Shown: positions 15,423-23,948 of the stretch, piece after piece
Position numbering within the stretch: the stretch's first letter is position 1
How the letters are laid out: the number at the start of each line of letters is the position of its first letter
From: a virus
Virus record (IMG/VR): IMGVR_UViG_3300017788_000069
Span: 1-39,701 of that record
Direction: 5' to 3' (one strand)
Length of the DNA: 39,701 nucleotides
The notes under the pieces: generated by a model
The model's database searches: none
What the model saw: only the letters and a program-made list of their open reading frames with translations
Told to the model about the DNA's origin: nothing
Program-made: the position numbers and the translations under genes

Positions 15423-16547
15423 ATGAGCACACACGCACACACGCAAAACGCAGAGAAAAAAGCCGACGGCTTGGAACATGAGCATTATGTGCCGTATGGC
15501 CGCGAAATGCAGACGGCAATTATGCTAGGGCTGGGGCTGGGCGGTGGTCTGGGCGCGTTTAGTCTGCTCAGAGATCGCGCTTTGCGCCCTGTTTTACCGC
15601 CCAAGCCGAAAGTGCGGAAGCCTGACTATCGTTTTCAAATTCCTCAGTCATTTGAAGAGCGTACAGACGATTTAGATTCGCCGCGCAGCAAAAAATCCGC
15701 CGGCGAAAAAACTGCGGACCTTGATAATCTCGACATACTGTTGCCGCTGCTTGGCGTCGGCGCAGGTGGTTTATACGGAGCCGTCAGTTCTAAACCCGGT
15801 CAAAAACTCAAAGGTATTCTGCGCGGTGCTGCGGGTGGCGGCGCGGCTGGTTTAGTTGGCAACGCGTTACGTTCCGACTTTGTGGCCGACCGGCTTGGCC
15901 GTATGGTGGCGTATCCGAGCACGTTGGTCGGTAACTCGCCGCCCGAGCCGGGTGCCGGAAATACTCCACCGCTTCCGCCGCGCGCCAGTGGCCCATTTAC
16001 TGCGATTGGCAACACGCTTTCGTCTACTTTAAATCATCCTTCTATTGATATGGGGCATTCTGCGTTGCGCCTGCCCGCCAGCATGCTGGCCGGAGTCGGT
16101 TCTTACGCCGGCGCAAACGCGCTCGCCGAAAAAATGCGGGTAAATGATTTACGGTCACGCCGCGAAAAAATCGTCAGCGATGCCCGCGAAGAGTATTTTG
16201 AAGCGCTGCTTGGCGACGCGGAAGACGAAGAAAAAAACAAAAAAACAGCGGCGTTAAATTCGCTGTACGAAAAATACGCCGCGCACGAAAAAACTGCGGC
16301 GGGGTCGTGGCTCGACGCCATCAACGAAATGTTTGGACTCGCCACACGCACCGTAGGAAGTTATTCTGGTACAACTGCGGCTATTGGCGGTCTCTTGGCC
16401 GGTCCGTATATGTATCACCGCGCAAAAAACGAAAGTGCGCGTCGTACAATGGATCAAGCGCAAGACGCCCGCAAACGCTATCGTTCGCGTCATACGCCGT
16501 GGATTGATCCGGAAGAATTAGCGGCGATCTCTAAGATTGCGCGATAA
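15423..16547 (+). CDS. Gly/Ala-rich putative virion or ejection protein
   Basis: A 374-residue protein. It has Gly/Leu-rich hydrophobic segments at about residues 32-52 and 108-130, a Pro-rich middle (about 175-200), a third hydrophobic segment (about 215-235), a strongly charged helix (DAEDEEKNKK) and a final glycine-rich segment near 310-325. The segment order resembles the product of 9331. A membrane-interacting virion role is inferred. It sits directly before the RNA polymerase genes, which may indicate a packaged complex. Confidence 0.7.
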   Translation: MSTHAHTQNAEKKADGLEHEHYVPYGREMQTAIMLGLGLGGGLGAFSLLRDRALRPVLPPKPKVRKPDYRFQIPQSFEERTDDLDSPRSKKSAGEKTADLDNLDILLPLLGVGAGGLYGAVSSKPGQKLKGILRGAAGGGAAGLVGNALRSDFVADRLGRMVAYPSTLVGNSPPEPGAGNTPPLPPRASGPFTAIGNTLSSTLNHPSIDMGHSALRLPASMLAGVGSYAGANALAEKMRVNDLRSRREKIVSDAREEYFEALLGDAEDEEKNKKTAALNSLYEKYAAHEKTAAGSWLDAINEMFGLATRTVGSYSGTTAAIGGLLAGPYMYHRAKNESARRTMDQAQDARKRYRSRHTPWIDPEELAAISKIAR

Positions 16548-16570
16548 CTTCGCGGATATCGAGGTGCGGC

Positions 16571-19500
16571 ATGCCCGAACAACTGCCCGCGACGCCCGCC
16601 CCGCCGCAGTTTCGCGAATTTGGCGACGTTGGTGCGCTGCGCACCAGTATTTTTGATCGGGCGTTGCACAGCGCGCAGAATATCGAGCCGGTCCAGAATG
16701 ATCTGTACACGCTGCGCCTCGCCAACGTCGGCTATTCTGGCCCGGAACGTTTTAACAAGGCCGCGCAGAAAAGGGCCGTGCTGACCAACGGCTCGTTAGC
16801 GCGCAAACTCACCGGCACATGGGAACTGGTCGATAACAAGACACAGCAGGCCATCGCGTCGCGCGCCACGACAATCGCCAACGTGCCATATTTAAGCGAC
16901 GCCGGCACGTTCATTAACAAAGGCGTCGAATATACGCTGGCGCATCAATTGCGGTTGCGGCCGGGCGTGTTCACGCGTGAAAAAGAAAACGGCGAGTTGG
17001 AAGCCCACGTGAATACACTGCCCGGAAAGGGCCGCTCGCACCGCTATTACATGGACCCGAAAACGGGCGTATTTAAAATTCAAATCGGTCAGGCGCAAAT
17101 TCCGCTGATGCCACTGTTAAAAACACTGGGAATACCTGAAAAAGACATTCGTGACGCTTGGGGCAATGAGATCACCGCCGCCAACATGGAACAGGGTGAT
17201 GCCGGCACGATCGATAAGATTTACAAACGTATGGCGTACAAAGCCGATCCCAATCTCGACCAACTGGGAAAAATTAAAGCAATCGCGGCGGAATTTGCCA
17301 AGACCGAATTTGACGAAGAAGTCACGCGGCGCACGCTGGGCACGCCGTACAAAAACATGACGCCGCAGACGATTTTGGACATCACCAAAAAGTTAATTGC
17401 CGTCAATCGCAAAGAGGCCGATTCAGACGACCGCGACAGCATGGTGTTTCAGCAGGTGTACGGCCCCGAAGATTTAATTGCCGAGCGGTTCATCAAAGAC
17501 CGCGCGAATCTGCGCCAATTACTCTGGAAAGCCACGGCAAAAAAGAGCCTGAATCATATTTCGGCCGGCACGTTCAACAAGGCGATTAACGCGGCGCTCA
17601 TCGGCTCTGGTTTGGGGTCGAGTTTAGAAGAGATCAATCCAGCCGAGATTTTCGACCAGCAGACACGCGTCACGCGTTTGGGCGAAGGTGGCATCGGCAG
17701 TATTGACGCCATTCCAGCCGAGTCGCGCAGTGTACAGCCGAGCCACTTTGGCTTTATTGACTACTTAAGAACGCCAGAAAGCGGCAAGGTCGGCGTCGAC
17801 ATGCGCTTCGCAGCCGGCGCGAGAAAATCTGGCACGAACCTCAATACGTTCGTCATTCCCGTACGCAATGCCCGCACCGGCGAAGTCGAGCATAAAACAC
17901 CACAGGAACTCGCGGATATTCCGCTGATGTTTCCGGGGGAAGAAAAGAGCGACCTGCCGATGGTCGCGGCGCTTGTGAACGGCAAAATCAAATATGTGCC
18001 AAAAGACAAGGCTGAGTATACCGTGCCCAACATGGATAACACGTTTTCGTCGTTGACGAATATGGTGCCGATGAAATCCATGGTCAAAGGGCAGCGCGTG
18101 ATCATGGGTGCGCGCATGTTTACGCAGGCGTTGCCGCTCGTCAATGCCGAGTCGCCGTTGGTGCAGTCAGCCACTGCTGACGACCCCAATACGTCGCACG
18201 AAGACAAGATGGGCGCGAACTTAGGCGCGATTCGCGCGAAAGGGCCGGCACGGGTCGTGTCGGTTACGCCAGATGAAATCGTACTGCGCGACCAAAATGG
18301 CAATAAAGACGTCATTGACCTGTATAACGACGCGCCGTTCAATCGCAAAACGTTTTGGACGCAAAAAGCCACGGTGCAGCCGGGTGATGTTGTACAGCCC
18401 GGGCAATTACTCGCGACGTCGAACTTTACTGATCCAAACGGCTCGGCAGCGCTTGGCATGAATCTGCGGGTGGCCTATCTGCCGTTTCGCGGGCGGAATT
18501 ACGAGGATGCGGTGGTGATTTCTGAGTCGGCGGCCAAGCGACTGACGTCAGAGCACATGTATCAGCACGAAGCACAGTGGGACGACAATTCACATGTCGG
18601 CAAGAAGGCATTTTTAAGTTTGTTTCCCGGCGAATATGACCGCAAGATGCTCGACAAGTTCGACGATAATGGCGCGATTAAAAAAGGCACCGAGGTTAAC
18701 TTTGGCGACCCGTTGATTTTAGCCGCAAAGAAACGCGATCAGGTGTATGGCAAGGTGCATCGCGGTCGGGCCGGTAATTTTGCCAACGAAACCGTGACGT
18801 GGGAGCATCATTCGCCCGGCATTGTCACGGACGTCGAGCATACGAAAAAGGGCGTTAGCGTGGTCGTCAAGTCGAAGTCCCAGATGGAGGTGGGCGACAA
18901 ACTGACCGGGCGTTTTGGCGATAAGGGCGTTGTGGCCGAAATTGTTCCCGACGATCAGATGCCGCGTGGAAATGATGGCAATCCGTTCGAGGTTTTAGTC
19001 AGTCCGTTGGGTCTCGTCACTCGCGTCAATCCGGCCCAAGTTGTCGAGGCCGCGTTGAGCAAGGTCGCTGAAAAAACCGGGCGGCCGTTCAAAATCAAAG
19101 ACTTCGACTCGGACAACGATCTTGTTGAGTTTGCGCTGAAAGAATTAAGCAAGCACAATCTGTCGGACACAGAAGACGTCACCGATCCCGAAACCGGCCG
19201 TAAAATTCCCGGTATTCTGACCGGCAAGCGGTTTTTCATGAAATTGCACCATACGGCGGAATCCAAGGGCCAAGGCCGGTCGATCGGGTCATATACGGCA
19301 GAGGGCACGCCGGCCAAAGGCGGATCAGAAGGAGCCAAACGCGTCGGCATGCTGGAACTCGGCGCCTTGCTTTCGCACGGCGCTGGCAAAGTCATTCGTG
19401 ACGCCAAAATGGTGCGCGGACAGGCGAATCCCGAATATTGGACGCAATTTATGGCCGGGTATGATCCGCCGCTGCCCAAAGTACCGCATGTGTACGAAAA

Positions 19501-20956
19501 GTTCGTCGGCCAATTGCGCGCGGCTGGAATTAACACTGTGCGCACCGGCAGTAAGACGCACATTATGGCCATGACTGACAAAACAGTGGACGAGTTGGCT
19601 GGCGACCGCGAATTACAAAATGCCGAGACCGTCGATTGGAAGGGGAATTTAAAACCGGTGCGTGGCGGCCTGTTCGACGAAACGCTGACGGGCGGCCACA
19701 ACGGCAATCGGTGGAGCAAGATCACGCTGCATGAACCGATGCCCAATCCCATCATGGAAGAGCCGATTCGCCGCACGCTGGGCCTGACCGAGAAGCAGTT
19801 TCGGGATGTGCTCTCGGGTGCGATGCCGCTGAACGAGAAAACCGGCCCGCAGGCGATTGCCGACGCATTGGGCAAAATTAATCTGCCGAAAGCCATCGAT
19901 CAAGCGCGGGAAGACATTAAATCGGCGCGCAAAAACGTTCGCGATGCGGCCGTGCGGCGACTGGGCTTTTTGAAGGGGGCCGAAGCGTCTGGATTACATC
20001 CTAAAGACTGGATGATGACGAAAGTGCCGGTACTTCCACCGATGTTTCGCCCGGTGTCGTCGATTGGGCCGAAAAAGATGCAATTGATCGACGACGCGAA
20101 TTATCTCTACAAGGAGTTATTGGAAGCGAACGGCGTGCTGAAAGAATCGGCTGGCCTTGTGGCTGATTATGGCGGCGAGCGGCTAGGCGTATACGACTCG
20201 CTCAAGGCCGTGACGGGTTTGGGCGCGCCACAGCATCCCAAGAACGTCGAGCGCAATGTCCGGGGCTTTCTCGACAAGATTTTCGGTGACTCGCCCAAAT
20301 TCGGCACCATGCAGCGTAAATTGCTGTCATCAACCGTGGACTTGGTGGGCCGCGGCGTGATTACACCCAATCCCGACCTAGACATGGACGAAATCGCAAT
20401 TCCCGAGGATAAAGCGTGGGATATCTACAAGCCGTTCGTCGTGCGCGGCCTCGTTCGCCGGGGTTTGCCGAGAATGCAGGCGCTACAGGCCGTGACCGAT
20501 CGTAATAAAGCCGCATTTGACGAACTGAATAAGCAAATGAACGCCAAGCCTATCGTGATCAATCGCGCGCCGGTGCTGCATCGTTATGGCGTGATGGCGT
20601 TTTATCCGCGGCTGACCAAAAACAAGGTCATGGAAGTGAATCCGGTGATCACCAAGGGTTTCGGCGCGGATTTTGACGGCGACGCGATGCAGTATCACGT
20701 GCCCAGTACCGACGACGCGGCCAAGGAAGCCGTCGAAAAAATGCTGCCCAGCAAGAATTTATTCTCGACGTCGCAATTTAAAGCCCACTATGTCCCTAAC
20801 AAAGATTATCAAACCGGGGTATACTTGGCGTCGAGCCGTACGAATAATGCCGCGAAGCCGCGCGTGTTTCGTAATCGCAAAGACGCCATTGCGGCCTATC
20901 GGCGCGGCGATGTCGGTATAGACACGCCGGTGCATATTGTGGAAGATAAAGAGTAG
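16571..20956 (+). CDS. RNA polymerase beta fused to N-terminal half of beta'
   Basis: A 1461-residue protein joining two subunits. The beta part (about 1-985) has a fork/Rif-region segment at 356-374 (N356-P357 to G373-G374) with Gln363 where E. coli has His526; NYED at 643-646 matching the E. coli E813-D814 region; Lys777 and Lys785 in GDKLTGRFGDKG, with the same spacing as the active-site lysines K1065 and K1073; and the C-terminal clamp part near 895-960. The beta' part begins around GLFDE (1033), lacks the Cys-rich zinc-binding segment, has VLPPMFRPV, a helical region, INRAPVLHRYG and the catalytic DFDGD at 1367-1371. It ends just before the TTxG region, which opens the second polymerase gene. 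Confidence 0.93.
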   Translation: MPEQLPATPAPPQFREFGDVGALRTSIFDRALHSAQNIEPVQNDLYTLRLANVGYSGPERFNKAAQKRAVLTNGSLARKLTGTWELVDNKTQQAIASRATTIANVPYLSDAGTFINKGVEYTLAHQLRLRPGVFTREKENGELEAHVNTLPGKGRSHRYYMDPKTGVFKIQIGQAQIPLMPLLKTLGIPEKDIRDAWGNEITAANMEQGDAGTIDKIYKRMAYKADPNLDQLGKIKAIAAEFAKTEFDEEVTRRTLGTPYKNMTPQTILDITKKLIAVNRKEADSDDRDSMVFQQVYGPEDLIAERFIKDRANLRQLLWKATAKKSLNHISAGTFNKAINAALIGSGLGSSLEEINPAEIFDQQTRVTRLGEGGIGSIDAIPAESRSVQPSHFGFIDYLRTPESGKVGVDMRFAAGARKSGTNLNTFVIPVRNARTGEVEHKTPQELADIPLMFPGEEKSDLPMVAALVNGKIKYVPKDKAEYTVPNMDNTFSSLTNMVPMKSMVKGQRVIMGARMFTQALPLVNAESPLVQSATADDPNTSHEDKMGANLGAIRAKGPARVVSVTPDEIVLRDQNGNKDVIDLYNDAPFNRKTFWTQKATVQPGDVVQPGQLLATSNFTDPNGSAALGMNLRVAYLPFRGRNYEDAVVISESAAKRLTSEHMYQHEAQWDDNSHVGKKAFLSLFPGEYDRKMLDKFDDNGAIKKGTEVNFGDPLILAAKKRDQVYGKVHRGRAGNFANETVTWEHHSPGIVTDVEHTKKGVSVVVKSKSQMEVGDKLTGRFGDKGVVAEIVPDDQMPRGNDGNPFEVLVSPLGLVTRVNPAQVVEAALSKVAEKTGRPFKIKDFDSDNDLVEFALKELSKHNLSDTEDVTDPETGRKIPGILTGKRFFMKLHHTAESKGQGRSIGSYTAEGTPAKGGSEGAKRVGMLELGALLSHGAGKVIRDAKMVRGQANPEYWTQFMAGYDPPLPKVPHVYEKFVGQLRAAGINTVRTGSKTHIMAMTDKTVDELAGDRELQNAETVDWKGNLKPVRGGLFDETLTGGHNGNRWSKITLHEPMPNPIMEEPIRRTLGLTEKQFRDVLSGAMPLNEKTGPQAIADALGKINLPKAIDQAREDIKSARKNVRDAAVRRLGFLKGAEASGLHPKDWMMTKVPVLPPMFRPVSSIGPKKMQLIDDANYLYKELLEANGVLKESAGLVADYGGERLGVYDSLKAVTGLGAPQHPKNVERNVRGFLDKIFGDSPKFGTMQRKLLSSTVDLVGRGVITPNPDLDMDEIAIPEDKAWDIYKPFVVRGLVRRGLPRMQALQAVTDRNKAAFDELNKQMNAKPIVINRAPVLHRYGVMAFYPRLTKNKVMEVNPVITKGFGADFDGDAMQYHVPSTDDAAKEAVEKMLPSKNLFSTSQFKAHYVPNKDYQTGVYLASSRTNNAAKPRVFRNRKDAIAAYRRGDVGIDTPVHIVEDKE

Positions 20957-20975
20957 TCGTTTTCGGGAGTTTAAA

Positions 20976-21710
20976 ATGGAATACACGGTCAATCCAGAAT
21001 TGTTTTCGCTCGCACGTCGAGCGCTGGAAAAATCTGCTTTTGTACCGCCGGGCGGGGGCATGGACCCAGCAGCCATGGGCGCAGTACCGCCGGTTGACCC
21101 GGGAATGATGGCCGCGGGCGGCATGCCCGGCGATCCGGCCGCTGCTGGTGGTGCACCGCCAGCCCCGATGGCCGACCCGATGGCTGCAATGGCCGGTCCC
21201 GCCCCCGCCCCCGCCCCGGCTCCAGCGCCCACAGCGCAGCCACAGCAGAAGTTAAAACCCGAGCAGATGATGCAGATGTTGGATTATCGACTGTACAACA
21301 TGCAACAGCAGTTGACGGCGATTATGAACGCGATGGGTGTCGAAGTGGCGCCGGAGTCGCTCGTGCTCCCTCCCGGCACGACTGGCGCCCCGCCCGCCGA
21401 GGCCGCGCTTCCCGGAGGCCCGATGGCGCCTCCGCCGCCGCAACCTGCTGCCGGAGGTGGCGCGCCTCCTCCCGGCGGTCCGCTCCCTCCCGGCGGACCC
21501 CTGCCTCCCGGTGCGCCACCTCCGGACGATATGGCGAAGGGCGCGAATTGGTGGTCGCGATTTAATGAAGAAAACGCGTCGCGCATCGGGCGTCCGGTTC
21601 CGACAAATATTGCCGATGATCCGCTGAAACACACCAGCGGAAATTTGCAAATAAAAGCCAGCGCCGTCGCGGCTCTTTGTCGGAGTATTAACAATGCGCG
21701 TACGCACTGA
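20976..21710 (+). CDS. Pro/Gly/Ala-rich protein between the two polymerase genes
   Basis: A 244-residue protein. The N-terminal 20 residues are helical, followed by about 65 residues of Pro/Gly/Ala/Met-rich linker, a central helix (EQMMQMLDYRLYNMQQQL) resembling a short coiled coil, a second Pro/Gly-rich linker and a polar C-terminus of about 50 residues. The start ATG has GGGAG upstream. It has no polymerase motif. Its position inside the polymerase locus suggests an accessory or packaging role, but this is context only. It overlaps the next gene by 17 bases. Confidence 0.75.
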   Translation: MEYTVNPELFSLARRALEKSAFVPPGGGMDPAAMGAVPPVDPGMMAAGGMPGDPAAAGGAPPAPMADPMAAMAGPAPAPAPAPAPTAQPQQKLKPEQMMQMLDYRLYNMQQQLTAIMNAMGVEVAPESLVLPPGTTGAPPAEAALPGGPMAPPPPQPAAGGGAPPPGGPLPPGGPLPPGAPPPDDMAKGANWWSRFNEENASRIGRPVPTNIADDPLKHTSGNLQIKASAVAALCRSINNARTH

Positions 21711-21918
21711 GTATTTATTTCAGTCGGAAGAGCGTCCGGCCCATACCGTCGTACTGCGAGACGACGCCGGAAATAATATCTTTGTCGCGACACACGCCGC
21801 TGATGGCATTATTTTTGCCAGCGTCGACGATCCTGACTTTGAAAATATTCTGCGCCTTGCCGGTGAGACTGATTTTCCAACTGTAGCGCAAGTCGTCCAG
21901 CCAAAGCCGCCGAGGTAG
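21694..21918 (+). CDS. Small beta-rich protein between the polymerase genes
   Basis: A 74-residue protein that overlaps the upstream gene end and stops three bases before the second polymerase gene. Alternating strands (RTEYLFQ, HTVVLRDDAGNNIFVATHAADGIIFASV) suggest a small beta barrel or sheet. No family is recognised; an omega-like or other accessory role is possible but unsupported by any motif. Confidence 0.65.
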   Translation: MRVRTEYLFQSEERPAHTVVLRDDAGNNIFVATHAADGIIFASVDDPDFENILRLAGETDFPTVAQVVQPKPPR

Positions 21919-21921
21919 GCC

Positions 21922-23883
21922 ATGCTTAAGACGACGCTGGGACAACTGCTAATTAACGACGCGCTGCCCGAGGATATGCGCGACTACAATCGCGTGCTCG
22001 ACAAGAAGACCATGGGTTCGCTGGCGACTGATCTGGCCAAGCGTTATCCCGATAAATATCGCGATGTGATGAAGAAAATTCATGACGTAGCGCACTCTAC
22101 CGCGTACTCGACCGGCGGCCTGTCGTTTGGTTTAAAACACATCCGCTCGACGCTAGCCGCGCAGACTGCTGCCGTAAAAGTGCGGCAGCAATTAAAACAA
22201 ATTTTGGCCGATACAAATTTGTCGGACAAGGAGCGCACGTTCAAAATACTTAAACTTGCGGCAGATTCACAAAAAAAATTGGTGGATGATGTCTTCAATG
22301 AGGCGAAAGACACTGGCAATCCTCTGGCATATCAAGTGCTCGGGTCCGGCATTGGAAACAAATTTTCGCTAAATTCGCTGATCGGCGCCGACTTGCAATA
22401 CGTCGACCACAAGGACGAGCCGATTCCGCTGCCCGTATTGCGAAGTTATGGCCGCGGCCTCACGCCCGCCGAATACTTCGCGGCTGCTTTCGGCGCTCGC
22501 AAAGGCGTTATCGACACTAAAACTGCCACAGCCGACGCCGGATTTTACGGCAAGCAATTAACGCAACTTGCGCATCGTTTGCTGGTCACTGCCGACGATG
22601 AAGAAGACGAAGAGAAACTGAAAGAAGCCGAAAATCGTGGCATGCCTTCGGACGTCGACGATCCAGACAATGAGGGTGCGTTGCTCGCGCGGTCCGTCGG
22701 CCCGTATAAACGCAACACGGTGCTGACGCCTAAGATATTGCGGGATATTAAAGCGTCCGGTGTACAGGACATTCTTGTGCGCAGTCCCACCGTCGGCGGT
22801 CCGGACGACGGCGGTGTTTACGCCAAAGACGTGGGTTACCGCGAAAAAAGCCGATTGCCGCCCATCGGTGACTATGTTGGCATCGCCGCCGCGCAAGCCA
22901 TCAGCGAGCCGGTGTCGCAGTCGCAACTCTCCAGTAAACACTCTGGCGGCGTAGGCGGCGCCAAATCCATTGGCGGTTTTAAAGCCATCAACGCACTCGT
23001 GCAGGTGCCCAAAAAATATCCCGACGGTGCGACGCACGCGCAAAAAGACGGCACGGTGCAAGAAATTCGTCCGGCCGCGCAGGGCGGGTTTTATGTGCAA
23101 ATTGACGGCGAAGATCACTACGTCCCGACCGATCGCGAAATTAGCGTAAAAAAGGGCGACGTGCTAGAAGCCGGCGATGTTGTGTCTGACGGCATGCCAA
23201 ATCCGGCGGAGATAGTAAAACACAAAGGCGTGGGCGAAGGGCGCAAATACTTTGTATCGGCCATGCGCAATGTCTTAAAAAACAGCGGCGTGTCATCGCA
23301 CCGTCGAAACATTGAATTAGTGGCCCGTGGCCTGATTAATCATGTGCGCATGACCGATGAATATGGCGAATACTCGCCAGATGACGTCGTGCCGTACTCG
23401 ATGCTGGAGCGCAATTGGCAGCCCCGCCCGGGCGTCGCGGCACTACCGCCAAAATCAGCCATTGGGCAGTATCTAGAAAAACCGACCCTGCATTATTCCG
23501 TCGGTACCCGTATTACAAAGTCAGTCGCAGATACGCTGCAGAAATACAACGTTAACGCAGTACAAGCCCACAAGGAACCGCCGCCGTTTCAATCGGAAAT
23601 GATTCGCGGTATGGCGAACATCTCGAACGATCCGGACTGGATGACGCGCATGCTCGGTTCGTATCAAGAGCGCGGACTTTTGGGCAGCGTACATCGCGGT
23701 TTAACCAGTGATACCAATAGCAGCAGTTATGTGCCGGCATTGGCCCGCGGCGAACAATTCGGCCTTGGCGGCCCGACGAGCGGCTGGAAAGCAGAGCCGC
23801 CGAATTCCAGTTCGTCAATTCTGAATACGCCCAAACTCCCTGAAAATAACAATCCGCCAAGTAAATCCAACTTATTTGGCTAG
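21922..23883 (+). CDS. RNA polymerase beta' C-terminal half
   Basis: A 653-residue protein that continues beta' where the 16571 product stops. Its first residues, LKTTLGQLLINDALP, match E. coli TTVGRAILWxxxP, and NRVLDKKTMGSLATDL matches NQALGKKAISKML. The bridge/trigger region is IGDYVGIAAAQAISEP, then QSQLSSKHSGG, with His340 at the E. coli His936 position; the usual Arg933 is Ser and Met932 is Leu. A later segment (RNIELVARGLINHVRM) matches the conserved INDKHIEVIVRQM region. The C-terminal 50 residues are Asn/Ser/Pro-rich. It must associate with the first protein to form one active site. No alpha, omega or sigma homologue was seen in the window. Confidence 0.92.
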   Translation: MLKTTLGQLLINDALPEDMRDYNRVLDKKTMGSLATDLAKRYPDKYRDVMKKIHDVAHSTAYSTGGLSFGLKHIRSTLAAQTAAVKVRQQLKQILADTNLSDKERTFKILKLAADSQKKLVDDVFNEAKDTGNPLAYQVLGSGIGNKFSLNSLIGADLQYVDHKDEPIPLPVLRSYGRGLTPAEYFAAAFGARKGVIDTKTATADAGFYGKQLTQLAHRLLVTADDEEDEEKLKEAENRGMPSDVDDPDNEGALLARSVGPYKRNTVLTPKILRDIKASGVQDILVRSPTVGGPDDGGVYAKDVGYREKSRLPPIGDYVGIAAAQAISEPVSQSQLSSKHSGGVGGAKSIGGFKAINALVQVPKKYPDGATHAQKDGTVQEIRPAAQGGFYVQIDGEDHYVPTDREISVKKGDVLEAGDVVSDGMPNPAEIVKHKGVGEGRKYFVSAMRNVLKNSGVSSHRRNIELVARGLINHVRMTDEYGEYSPDDVVPYSMLERNWQPRPGVAALPPKSAIGQYLEKPTLHYSVGTRITKSVADTLQKYNVNAVQAHKEPPPFQSEMIRGMANISNDPDWMTRMLGSYQERGLLGSVHRGLTSDTNSSSYVPALARGEQFGLGGPTSGWKAEPPNSSSSILNTPKLPENNNPPSKSNLFG

Positions 23884-23948
23884 ATTAACCGGCGACAACA
23901 ATGTAAATTATAGGTAGGAAATCGCGTTCTTGCCGCATGGAGGTGGCT

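Noticed and set aside
18955-19896. 313-codon minus-strand frame inside the polymerase gene
   Set aside because: It lies wholly inside the beta-beta' coding region with clear conserved motifs on the + strand.
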